Origin: Pseudoalteromonas sp. '520P1 No. 423'
GTDB lineage: Bacteria > Pseudomonadota > Gammaproteobacteria > Enterobacterales > Alteromonadaceae
Assembly (NCBI RefSeq): GCF_001269985.1
Contig: NZ_BBZB01000001.1
Coordinates: forward strand, 3,534,001 to 3,598,000
Length of the DNA stretch: 64,000 nt
Direction: 5' to 3'
The position numbers and the translations under genes are program-made. Positions 26,921 to 35,271 of this stretch are shown here, piece by piece. How positions within the stretch are numbered: position 1 is the stretch's first letter; every line of letters begins with the position of its first letter. The notes under the pieces were generated by a model, which saw nothing but the letters and a program-made list of their open reading frames with translations, did no database searches and was not told the DNA's origin.

Positions 26921-27806
26921 TATTTTCCTTTGCTTTTTTATTTCTAAAGGTAATTCTTTTCACTGTAAAAGTATTCCCTTCAAAATTAATAACACTTTGC
27001 ATATCTAATTCAGTAAGCATTTTGTTTAAGTTGCGATCTAACTTAGCAGTACCGATTGTTGATTGATACCAAATTTCACTGCGGGTATGTCTGATTTCGA
27101 TTGGTCTATGATGAGCATACCCTGAAAAAATCACTAAATACTCTTCTATTGCCATATATTCTTTAGCGTTAAAACCATCAAAGATCAGAGCATATTCAGT
27201 TGTCATGCTATTTGAATCATTATGATCTGATATTTCATCACCATTATTTATCCATAATAGCTTTTCGGCTAATACTGCACCTAAGTCATTTGCTAATACC
27301 CGCGATTTATCTCCCACCACGGTCAATATACATTCTTGTTTACACTCAACAGGTCCGTTAAAGCTTTTACCGCTATCGACTTCAAAGCTACCTAAGTGCT
27401 TGCCTGTTTTTACATTTAATAAACGGCCCATCAGCAAAGTATTTATTCTGGTGCGAGATGTTAAATTTTGTGTACTGGCATATATTTGAAAAATAACAAC
27501 AATATCAATAGGAGGCCTTTTACTGGCTCGCGCAATTTCAATCAGTTCACTGTCAGTCCTTCGAATTTTAGCGCTATTTCTATTTGATAAGGTCAATATT
27601 GCTTGATCATACACATCAAAGCCTCGATCATGCATTTGGTTAATTAAAGCATCTAAAACACGTTTGAAAATCCTGCTATCGCTAGGTACCGAATCACCTG
27701 CAGCATCTTCACCAATTATAAGAATATTGGGTTTATCTGCAGCCAAGGCCGGCGTTAGGGAACATAAGTTAAATAACAAAAATAATATGCTGTGCCACAG
27801 TCGCAT
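26907..27806 (-). CDS. Cluster gene 13: exported CsgG/FlgO-like two-part protein
   Basis: The 299-residue protein has a signal peptide ending ALA (about residue 22). The first part, with DIVVIFQIYAS and LLMGRLLNVKTGKHLGSFEV, looks like the CsgG/LpoB/FlgO alpha-beta fold. A C-terminal part starts at about 205 (YALIFDGFNAKEYMAIEEYL). Both parts recur in gene 14, which adds a span and an FHA-like domain. The shared Cys pair (CKQEC / CEGEC) may be a disulfide. The fold call is by eye and tentative. Confidence 0.75.
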   Translation of the reverse strand: MRLWHSILFLLFNLCSLTPALAADKPNILIIGEDAAGDSVPSDSRIFKRVLDALINQMHDRGFDVYDQAILTLSNRNSAKIRRTDSELIEIARASKRPPIDIVVIFQIYASTQNLTSRTRINTLLMGRLLNVKTGKHLGSFEVDSGKSFNGPVECKQECILTVVGDKSRVLANDLGAVLAEKLLWINNGDEISDHNDSNSMTTEYALIFDGFNAKEYMAIEEYLVIFSGYAHHRPIEIRHTRSEIWYQSTIGTAKLDRNLNKMLTELDMQSVINFEGNTFTVKRITFRNKKAKENNEVW

Positions 27807-27870
27807 TCTGACTTCCGCCTTAATAAGTATACTTTACATTATGCAGCATTTAAGCCAAATAAATAGGTTG

Positions 27871-28707
27871 TTAACAATCATTTTGCCATAATAATCTTGG
27901 GCCTTTTGCTTGAATGCCATCATAAGAGATATTTTTTAACCAAATATTACCTAAAGCAACTTGGTACTGCCCCGTGATAAATTGACTTTTATAGTATGTT
28001 TTTGTTTCACTGAGTTTTTTAATTAGGTTTATATCAATTGATAGCGGAAATAACCTTACCGGGGTGCCTGATTGAGTATTTGAAAATTGATACTTTTCAC
28101 TTTTTGTCATTTTGCCATTAATAATACGCACAAAATCGCTCAGCTTTACGTTTTTTACGTGGCTATTTGCTATTAAGTTAATATCACCATTATTTAAGGT
28201 ACCTAGCCTCATACCTGTGCATTGCGTTAATAACTGAAATAACATTTCACGTTCACTGACTAAATTTGGCCATGCCACTTCTATTGAAGGCCCTTTTCCA
28301 GCTAATACATCTTGATAGTTTTTTATCGCTTGCTGATCTGTCACTGGTTTATCATTTTTTGTATCTTGATGTTTAATCGCTTTGGTACTTTTATGCTGAG
28401 TGTTTTGATTTTTTGTATTTGCGATTTTATTTGGCTTATTTTGATTTAATTGACTCCGACCCCTTTTTATTTTTGGTGGTGCGGGTAACTCAATATTTGA
28501 TAAGTTGATCTCAGTGGTGTTTGGTGCTTGTTTTTCTTTTTGAATTTGTTGCTCTGGCTGCTCCTGTAAAAATTTATTAGCTAATTTTTTTATTTGATGT
28601 TGCTCTATTACTTTCTGATTTAACAGGTATAAAATGGCTATTAAACATAATGACGTTGTTAATAAAAACAGCCCCTTTTTTTGAATGTTCGACTTTAAAT
28701 TAATCAT
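27871..28707 (-). CDS. Cluster gene 12: single-span protein with Pro/Lys/Gln linker
   Basis: The 278-residue protein has a short cytoplasmic N-terminus, one span (about 12-29, GLFLLTTSLCLIAILYLL), a low-complexity charged linker rich in Gln, Lys, Asn and Thr to about 140, and a folded periplasmic C-terminal domain (150-278). The plan resembles TonB, TolA or PilP-type proteins that bridge the periplasm, but there is no TonB C-terminal motif. No specific family is recognised. Confidence 0.75.
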   Translation of the reverse strand: MINLKSNIQKKGLFLLTTSLCLIAILYLLNQKVIEQHQIKKLANKFLQEQPEQQIQKEKQAPNTTEINLSNIELPAPPKIKRGRSQLNQNKPNKIANTKNQNTQHKSTKAIKHQDTKNDKPVTDQQAIKNYQDVLAGKGPSIEVAWPNLVSEREMLFQLLTQCTGMRLGTLNNGDINLIANSHVKNVKLSDFVRIINGKMTKSEKYQFSNTQSGTPVRLFPLSIDINLIKKLSETKTYYKSQFITGQYQVALGNIWLKNISYDGIQAKGPRLLWQNDC

Positions 28708-28746
28708 AATAGTGTCACCTCAATCAAATCAGTTTTATAACTGTGT

Positions 28747-29232
28747 TTAACCTGGATTAAGGCTATTTAACGCCTTCATATTCATTTTATCTGCAATCTC
28801 TCTTAATGACATTTTGCGCTGTGCAATAGCTTGCATATCTTGCTGCTGTGTAATTTGGCTAGTTTGTATTTTAGTTGCTAAAGTATCATCTGAAACTATC
28901 ATTTTATTTTGCTTTGCTACTTGTTGTTCTTGTTGACTCTCTTTTATTTTGGCTGCATCGGACATCTCTTTCATTTGTGCTTTTATTTCATTCATTTGTT
29001 GCTCTAACATAGCAACCGTTTTGCTTTGAACTTCATTTTTTTGCTGCAATGTTTGAAATTGCATATTGATTGATTGCGTTATATCCACCAGCATTTCTTG
29101 GCTTGATTTACCTTGGTTTTGTGTTGTAAATACACTTGATAACCATGCTTTACTGCTTGAGTTACTATAAGCAAGATAACCAATTGCAGTAATAACGCTT
29201 AAGTAAAAAATGCTATAAATAAGTGTTTTCAT
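28747..29232 (-). CDS. Cluster gene 11: single-span coiled-coil protein
   Basis: The 161-residue protein has one N-terminal span (about 5-23) followed by a coiled coil (about 45-115; TLQQKNEVQSKTVAMLEQQM) and a Gln-rich tail. It lies between the channel-like gene 10 and gene 12 in the same block. It may be a periplasmic coiled-coil partner of the channel proteins. The family is not recognised. Confidence 0.75.
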   Translation of the reverse strand: MKTLIYSIFYLSVITAIGYLAYSNSSSKAWLSSVFTTQNQGKSSQEMLVDITQSINMQFQTLQQKNEVQSKTVAMLEQQMNEIKAQMKEMSDAAKIKESQQEQQVAKQNKMIVSDDTLATKIQTSQITQQQDMQAIAQRKMSLREIADKMNMKALNSLNPG

Positions 29233-29293
29233 AATTTTATCCTATTTAAAATCTAAACTTCATAATTCAATAATATGGCAAAACTAAAAGCGC

Positions 29294-29809
29294 TCAATTT
29301 TGATCTGGTGTATCAGCAATTGCACTTAAAGATACCCAAGCTCTGATCAAGTTTGCCGTTGGTAACCCTATTACGGTGGTCATAAATGCCGTTGAAAAAT
29401 GAGTAGTTAACTCACCTATCACTAAATGAACCGACTCTGGCGTTAATGACTGCTGTCCTAAAGAGCCAATGCCTAAGCTAATACCGAGTAAGGTAAATGT
29501 TAATGCTAAAGTTGCAATGCCATTTGAAACTTGGCTACCCACTTCATACCAATATTCAGTATTATTGGCCGTTTTTACTTTAGCGCCAGAATAGATACCT
29601 ATGACCAATAGCAAGCTATAACAAAATATAAAGCTCCAACTAAATACCTTTTCTAACCAAACAAATAAGTCAGCTAAATTCATTTGCATAACAAAACTGA
29701 CTAGCGCTAATAAAATAATACCGACTCCACCCATTAGCCCTAATGTGCTTTTTATATTTTGGCTAAAGCTCATCATTAACGATGTGTTTTTCACCTCCAT
29801 AGTAGACAT
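29294..29809 (-). CDS. Cluster gene 10: MotA/TolQ/ExbB-like proton-channel protein
   Basis: The 171-residue protein has four likely spans (about 22-42, 53-75, 96-117 and 130-152). The last two, with GIATLALTFTLLGISLGIGS and HFSTAFMTTVIGLPTANLIR, resemble the conserved TM2-TM3 core of TolQ/ExbB/MotA proteins, including the Thr/Gly pattern. It is shorter than the usual 210-300 residues because the cytoplasmic loop is small. Its ATG overlaps the stop of gene 9 (TAATG). The likely partner is the single-span product of gene 1. Confidence 0.75.
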   Translation of the reverse strand: MSTMEVKNTSLMMSFSQNIKSTLGLMGGVGIILLALVSFVMQMNLADLFVWLEKVFSWSFIFCYSLLLVIGIYSGAKVKTANNTEYWYEVGSQVSNGIATLALTFTLLGISLGIGSLGQQSLTPESVHLVIGELTTHFSTAFMTTVIGLPTANLIRAWVSLSAIADTPDQN

Positions 29810-30222
29810 TAGCGGCGTCCTTTTTTAGTCGATAAAATGCTATTACTGCTAATGTTCAGTTCACTTAACCAAAGCTCCATAGGTAATAAGTTTTTCTCTG
29901 CACTAGCATGGATTAAAAATGTCAGTTCATAGTTTTGAAACGCTCTTTGTACGATAGCTGACTGATTATTTAACAATCTATCATCACGTAACACCATACG
30001 CTCTACATCTGTTAATCTGCGGTAACTCGCATTCATACTCATTTTTTGCTGTTTTGGCGTGATTTGGTCGCTGGTAAATGTTTTTAACATCGCAGCACGT
30101 TCTCGCTCTAAATTTTCAAGCGTTAAAGCTGATTGTGCGTTTACTGATAGAGAAAAAGCACTTGCTAAAAAACCGATTGATAAAGACACAATAACCGTTT
30201 TAGTTTTCATTACTGTATTCAT
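29809..30222 (-). CDS. Cluster gene 9: small exported helical protein
   Basis: The 137-residue protein has a signal peptide (VIVSLSIGFLASAFSLSVNA, cleavage about residue 29). The helical charged mature part ends in KKGRR. A good ribosome site (AAGGAA) supports the first ATG. It is translationally coupled to the channel-like gene 10. The family is not recognised. Confidence 0.75.
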   Translation of the reverse strand: MNTVMKTKTVIVSLSIGFLASAFSLSVNAQSALTLENLERERAAMLKTFTSDQITPKQQKMSMNASYRRLTDVERMVLRDDRLLNNQSAIVQRAFQNYELTFLIHASAEKNLLPMELWLSELNISSNSILSTKKGRR

Positions 30223-30239
30223 AATATGTTCCTTAATTC

Positions 30240-31109
30240 CTATAAAAATAAATCTGCAACACTTGAAGGGGATGTGATTTCTTGTCTGTTAACTTCCATC
30301 TCATCTGCACCGTAAGACATTTGGTACTCCATCTCATTTGCATCTAAGGCAACAAGTCTTGCCATATAACTTAATAACAAACTTTCTTGGTCTAACAGAG
30401 ATTGCTCTGATGACACATCAATTAATAATTGGCGCAAATATTCTTGTGAGGTGACCTCTACCCCATTTAAAGTCGGTGATTTATTGGCGCTATGTTGGCT
30501 TATTTTGTTTTTAAGCTGATTAATTTTATCTAAGTTGGTAGCATACTCAGTAGCATAAGGGGATGCTTCGTCATAACCGCCATTTACTAAGTGCTGGTCA
30601 ACACGGGTGATCATTTTTTCCATACGTACTCTGGCTGCTTTTTGTGATTGACGCAGCTGATAACCTAAACTGCTAGAATTTGACTGATTTTGAGCGGTCA
30701 TTTTATCTAGAATATTTAAATACAAATCTTGTTTAGTAACTAACGCGCGCTGTCTTAAATTTTGACTTTCTTGTAATAAGTCTAAATAATGTGACTTTTG
30801 CTGTAACAGAGCGTGACGCTGTTCTATCAAATCTTCATCTTGCGCATTTGATAATTGTTCGCCTAAGACTTTCATCTTATTCACTGTATTAAGCATTTCT
30901 TTTTCAATATTGCTAACACGTGATGCCATAGGTGACATATTAAAGTCTTGCTCAACACGTTTTTCAATAATATTGACAGGTAAACGGATCAGTTTATCAC
31001 TTGCTACCGGTTGCCAACTCACTTTAGACTTTTGACCATCAGCAGAACTCATAGCTGAAAAACTAAAGCTAGTTAATATGAATAAGAAAACTACTTTATG
31101 TAATAACAT
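30240..31109 (-). CDS. Cluster gene 8: exported coiled-coil protein
   Basis: The 289-residue protein has a signal peptide (FLFILTSFSFSAMSSA). The mature protein is mostly helical with heptads at about 55-110 (VSNIEKEMLNTVNKMKVLGE) and 150-215. A strong ribosome site (GAGGAGAG) precedes it. It is 21 bp after the lipoprotein gene 7. It is likely a periplasmic structural protein; the family is not recognised. Confidence 0.75.
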   Translation of the reverse strand: MLLHKVVFLFILTSFSFSAMSSADGQKSKVSWQPVASDKLIRLPVNIIEKRVEQDFNMSPMASRVSNIEKEMLNTVNKMKVLGEQLSNAQDEDLIEQRHALLQQKSHYLDLLQESQNLRQRALVTKQDLYLNILDKMTAQNQSNSSSLGYQLRQSQKAARVRMEKMITRVDQHLVNGGYDEASPYATEYATNLDKINQLKNKISQHSANKSPTLNGVEVTSQEYLRQLLIDVSSEQSLLDQESLLLSYMARLVALDANEMEYQMSYGADEMEVNRQEITSPSSVADLFL

Positions 31110-31130
31110 GACTCTCTCCTCTATTTTTAT

Positions 31131-31712
31131 TTAGTGGTTTAACCAATATTGACGACGCTGAAGTTCTTCTCTTAATTGCGGGCTAATATTTAAAGAAACC
31201 ACCTGCTGCGCATTGATTTTAGAAGGCTCTAATAATGCCGTTGCGGTATCAATTAATGAGGTGTAATCGTTGAAATATAAATCTTGCCCTGGAAATGCAG
31301 ATTTAAATTGCACAAAAGCCATTTTTGCCTGACTTACATCCCCGCCTTTTATGTAATTAAAAATCGATAATGCATGCAGTTGCATCACATCTTGTGACAG
31401 GTGCAACGGCACTTTATGTGAAAAGTCACTTATACAATTTGATAATAAACGTGCTGAAGCTAAATACTGTGCCGTTGAACTTGATGTTCTGGCTGCGTTA
31501 TCTAAAGCCAAAGCGTTGTGTTTACAGTCTTCATCTAAAGTAACTGGTTGAACATACTCAGGCTGTTTCTCTTGTACATTAGAATCAACAACAGCGATGT
31601 TAGAGATTGACTGGCTTTCTTTGTTAGTAGGTGTAGTTGAGCTACAACCCGTTAATAAAGCGATGCTTGTTGCTAAAGTTAAATATATAAACTGATGCGT
31701 TTTCATTTTCAC
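31131..31712 (-). CDS. Cluster gene 7: outer-membrane lipoprotein, first gene of second block
   Basis: The 193-residue lipoprotein has lipobox LLTGC at about residue 23, with Ser at +2, which favours the outer membrane. The mature part is helical and TPR-like in texture (ALDNAARTSSSTAQYLASAR). It follows a 102-bp gap that holds the 16-bp element shared with gene 1, so I take it as the start of a second transcription unit. Confidence 0.78.
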   Translation of the reverse strand: MKMKTHQFIYLTLATSIALLTGCSSTTPTNKESQSISNIAVVDSNVQEKQPEYVQPVTLDEDCKHNALALDNAARTSSSTAQYLASARLLSNCISDFSHKVPLHLSQDVMQLHALSIFNYIKGGDVSQAKMAFVQFKSAFPGQDLYFNDYTSLIDTATALLEPSKINAQQVVSLNISPQLREELQRRQYWLNH

Positions 31713-31747
31713 TCCAAAATTATTAAATCTATTGGTATGAAATTAAC

Positions 31748-31763
31748 TATGAAAAGCTTTGAG
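31748..31763 (-). promoter_or_regulatory. 16-bp element before cluster gene 7 (shared with 38463-38478)
   Basis: Minus-strand CTCAAAGCTTTTCATA is identical to the copy before gene 1. It has an AAAGCTTT palindromic core and ends 36 bp before the gene 7 ATG (38 bp for gene 1). In both cases AAAAA lies just upstream. It is a likely promoter part or operator for the two blocks of the cluster. Confidence 0.7.
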
Positions 31764-31814
31764 GTTTTTTTTGGGGGTTATAATTAATTTATTATTATTT
31801 AATTTTAGATTAAT

Positions 31815-33053
31815 TTAAAAAGTCATAAGTTTATGCTGAAGTAAACGCGTATTTATTGATAATCGTTTTAGAATAGGTGAAATGGAAGCGACTGTTATAG
31901 GGCCTTTAATCTGTTTAATTTCATTATTTAAAGAAATAATTTGAGCATCAGTTAAAGGTGAAGATAAAGGCAATAATAAATAAAAAAGATCATTATTTAA
32001 ATTGCTTGGTATTGTGATTGGCCAAGTGTTTTTTTCAGGTTTTAAATTAATAAGCTCTTTTTTATACCGAGTAAACATAAACACTTGTTTGGTGTTTTCT
32101 GGTGCGATAAATGATAACTGACATAATTTGGCATGTGCTAAAGTTTTAAATCGACCATTTACTAAATCTAATTTATTTGTAGAAAGTGGCTCATCACACT
32201 TTTTATTATCGGTATTTAAATACGTTTTTTCTCGAACATGTGCAATTAAATATGGGTTTTCATTTGTCACATTAACTTTATTTTCTGGGTGGTTATCATC
32301 TTCAAAGAGCGCAACCTTTTGTTGTGATTCATTATCTTGAGCAGTCTGTGTATTTATAATAAATAATAAAAGTAAAACGCTAAGTACTATCAAATATAGT
32401 GCATTTTTATTGTGAGCTATATAGTTCTGGGGTGATATTTTTTTTAAACTGTTCGCTGGTTTATTAATTAAGTGAATATTGCTAGTCACCTCCTTATTAG
32501 CTTTAGGCAAATGTGATTTCGCCTGTTCTAAATCAGAAACTTGAATGCAATATGCTTTATAAGGTGTTAGTTTTTCTGTTAAATAATCTTGTACAGGCAA
32601 TAAAAATTTAACGTCAAAACCTAAGTTTTGCCAAGTCAAAATTTGATTTTGTGCAAGCTTAAGTTTAGTTGTTATATGAGTAACATTTTTAACTGACTTA
32701 TCTTTTATATTGATTTCGCCAGTTAAACAGAATATATGATCATTTTCATTAGGTACGCCATCTCCTAATAAATCAATTGATTCTAAATAGTGCGCAATAT
32801 AAAACCCTAATTGCCAGCTGTTACCATGATCTATATTGCCCGATACATCAATGCGATAAGACTGACCATTAAAATCTTTTTGAATAATACCAGAGCCTTT
32901 TTTTACAAAACTATGATAAGCATTACTTATATTTAATGATTGCGCGGTGCCATTAAGGCATACAAGTGACATAACATCAGGATCATCAATTAACTCTATA
33001 TCCTGAACGGCAACTAAGCCTTGTGTTGTCGCTATAAAAACATGGCTCTTCAT
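31815..33053 (-). CDS. Cluster gene 6: membrane protein with degenerate Lon-like (S16) domain
   Basis: In this 412-residue protein, residues about 60-185 resemble the Lon proteolytic domain: HGNSWQLGFYIAHYLES at the nucleophile-helix position (Ser79), then CLTGEINIKDKSVKNVTHIT and VKFLLPVQDYL, with SDLEQAKSHL at the end. Ser79 is kept, but the usual GGLKEK is replaced by HITTKLK, so the dyad Lys is lost or shifted to Lys130. One span (about 218-235) and a periplasmic C-terminal part follow. It has no ATPase domain. It may be a substrate-binding or processing module. Confidence 0.65.
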   Translation of the reverse strand: MKSHVFIATTQGLVAVQDIELIDDPDVMSLVCLNGTAQSLNISNAYHSFVKKGSGIIQKDFNGQSYRIDVSGNIDHGNSWQLGFYIAHYLESIDLLGDGVPNENDHIFCLTGEINIKDKSVKNVTHITTKLKLAQNQILTWQNLGFDVKFLLPVQDYLTEKLTPYKAYCIQVSDLEQAKSHLPKANKEVTSNIHLINKPANSLKKISPQNYIAHNKNALYLIVLSVLLLLFIINTQTAQDNESQQKVALFEDDNHPENKVNVTNENPYLIAHVREKTYLNTDNKKCDEPLSTNKLDLVNGRFKTLAHAKLCQLSFIAPENTKQVFMFTRYKKELINLKPEKNTWPITIPSNLNNDLFYLLLPLSSPLTDAQIISLNNEIKQIKGPITVASISPILKRLSINTRLLQHKLMTF

Positions 33054-33066
33054 TTAGGACTTTTCA

Positions 33067-33609
33067 TTATAATAAAAATATTTTTGCATTTGCATTACTT
33101 AATAATTGATATTCTGGTGATTCTTGTTCGAGTATTAGCTGGCTCCTGCCATCAATTAAATTAGGAAATTGTACGCGTTTAACTTGCTCGTTTAATTGAC
33201 AGTGTAAAATAATTTCATCCGTTTGATGATGCGCAGCACTGTGTTCTATCATTAATATGACATATATTTGATCAACATGTTTTTTAGTCGCTTTAAATTT
33301 TAAAGTAAAACCTTCTCCAAATCGTTCATTTAAATCATGTTCACTGCTTGCAGCTGCTTGATAGTCACTTATTGAAAACTGATATTGCTCAAGTAGCATT
33401 AAATACTGGTTTCGAGTATTTAAGTTTTGTTTGATGGCTAACTCAATTTTTAATGTATTAGCTTTGTCTTTGGCAAATATATAAGCAAATAAATCGCCAA
33501 ATAAAACAACTGAGTGATTTTGTGTTTCGTGTATTTGTTTTAGATGCTGATGTGCAATATAAACTTTCTCTGCCAAACTATTGTTACAAGATTGCTGTTC
33601 ATTATTCAT
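33067..33609 (-). CDS. Cluster gene 5: soluble protein of unknown function
   Basis: The 180-residue protein has no signal or span. It has an N-terminal helical half and a beta-rich C-terminal half (IYVILMIEHSAAHH, then QLNEQVKRVQFPNLIDGRSQ). It overlaps the gene 4 stop by 8 bp and has GGAG before its ATG, so the two are translationally coupled and probably interact. I do not recognise it. Confidence 0.72.
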   Translation of the reverse strand: MNNEQQSCNNSLAEKVYIAHQHLKQIHETQNHSVVLFGDLFAYIFAKDKANTLKIELAIKQNLNTRNQYLMLLEQYQFSISDYQAAASSEHDLNERFGEGFTLKFKATKKHVDQIYVILMIEHSAAHHQTDEIILHCQLNEQVKRVQFPNLIDGRSQLILEQESPEYQLLSNANAKIFLL

Positions 33610-35254
33610 CGCTCACTCCATAAAGTGAATTTAACTTATTAAAGAATATGAAAGTATCTGAGCGAAAATTTTCACCTTTTGAATTAGCTTGCTGAGATTG
33701 TTCGCTTAACAATGTATCTAACTGACCAATAAAGCAGTTTAACTCTTGTTTTAACTTTAGCAATAAGTCTTGGCCTTCATGATAAACATCAAGTTCTTGC
33801 AATTGCGGTAATGTATTAAACCCTGCTTTATTATTCGCATTAAAAACTCGGTTTGCATGTTTTAATGTTTTATTTAATTCAGGTAACTTTAATTGCCATT
33901 GAACCATTTCATTAAATAGCGCATTGATATTTTTTATCTTAGTACTATTTACTTGCAGTGCTAATAATGCTTGTAATTCTTTTAGTAACTTTTTATCTGT
34001 TACTAACTGATTAAACAAAGTAAACATTTGTGCTTGTTCATGCTGATGGTTTATATGTAATAAAGCCCACAAAGTATCAATAATTTGCTGATAAATCTCA
34101 GATATTAACGCATTGAATAATTGATAGTTTGTTTCAGGGGGTTGATTGATTTTTTGAGTGATTAACTGATTATCTTTTTTTCGAGCCGCTTGTACTATTG
34201 CAGCTTGCAAACTACCAAATACATGCACTCTAGCAACTGTAAGTACTAACTTTTTAGAAAAAGGCAAACATTCAATAATGGGTTTTAAAGCCAAGGTTTG
34301 GTTTTTTGTTAAAAATTTAGGTTTTTCATTTAACCAATCTATCTCTAGTTTATCTTGTTGTAGCTGTACTAAAGTTTGCTCTAATAAGTCTGCCGAGACT
34401 TCTCCTGCTTCAATGTTTTCACCAATTGATAAAGATGAACGTGCATTTATTTTTGAATAAGAAACAGATAAAGCATGATGAAATGAAACCAACTCATAGA
34501 AACAGCTAGAAAATAACTTAAAACCTAAATTATTGCCCTCTTCACTGGCATTAAACCAAAAGTTTAAAATATATTCATCGGTTAGCCATGACGTGCTATC
34601 AAGTTTACTTTCTGAAGTAGTCTGATTATCTAAAAAACTTGCCATAAAACGAAAGCGTCGCTGCTCTTGCGCTGATGACAAATGTTGCGTTAAAAATTGA
34701 TATATCTTTTTTTGTAAGTCAGATGTGATTTCTTTTATTTTTAATGTGTCTGCGGATACTAAACTTAATTCAAATTCATTGATTAAATTAGGGTCTACAT
34801 AAACAATAAACTCCAAAAGTGCAGCGAGTAAACCTACTCTAGAAATTGATATATCAAATTGTGTGCTTTTAAGGTTTACACGCAGTAGGTTATCAGTAAT
34901 TAATATCTCATATTCATTACTACTAAACTTGTTTTGAAAGTGATTTCTAAAATGTGCTTGTGATAAAAACTCATTTTGCCAAAAGTAACTTAATAATGGT
35001 GAAAAACGACGTGTATTTTCATTCTTTTCAGGCGCCTGATAATTGATGATCGCAAAACATAAATAACTTAATTCTAAGCAAAGCTTGCCATAATTTCGAC
35101 AGACTATATTTTGCGATAAGCTATCTATTTCATGTTTTTTAAACTTTGTTTGTTCACTATTGTGTAATGACGGCATTTCTCTTAAGGAATAAAATATGCC
35201 TTGCAGCTCATCACTTACACCAAAGTTAGTGATCACACTTGTCATTTTTTGCAA
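33602..35254 (-). CDS. Cluster gene 4: large soluble helical protein of unknown function
   Basis: The 550-residue cytoplasmic protein has no span or signal and is rich in Leu, Gln, Asn and Lys helices. The start is a TTG at 35254 with AGAGGA nine bases before it; the ATG three codons later has no ribosome site at proper distance. It is coupled to gene 5 and 17 bp after gene 3. No motif is recognised, so the function cannot be stated. Confidence 0.72.
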   Translation of the reverse strand: MQKMTSVITNFGVSDELQGIFYSLREMPSLHNSEQTKFKKHEIDSLSQNIVCRNYGKLCLELSYLCFAIINYQAPEKNENTRRFSPLLSYFWQNEFLSQAHFRNHFQNKFSSNEYEILITDNLLRVNLKSTQFDISISRVGLLAALLEFIVYVDPNLINEFELSLVSADTLKIKEITSDLQKKIYQFLTQHLSSAQEQRRFRFMASFLDNQTTSESKLDSTSWLTDEYILNFWFNASEEGNNLGFKLFSSCFYELVSFHHALSVSYSKINARSSLSIGENIEAGEVSADLLEQTLVQLQQDKLEIDWLNEKPKFLTKNQTLALKPIIECLPFSKKLVLTVARVHVFGSLQAAIVQAARKKDNQLITQKINQPPETNYQLFNALISEIYQQIIDTLWALLHINHQHEQAQMFTLFNQLVTDKKLLKELQALLALQVNSTKIKNINALFNEMVQWQLKLPELNKTLKHANRVFNANNKAGFNTLPQLQELDVYHEGQDLLLKLKQELNCFIGQLDTLLSEQSQQANSKGENFRSDTFIFFNKLNSLYGVSDE

Positions 35255-35271
35255 AATATCACTTCCTCTGT

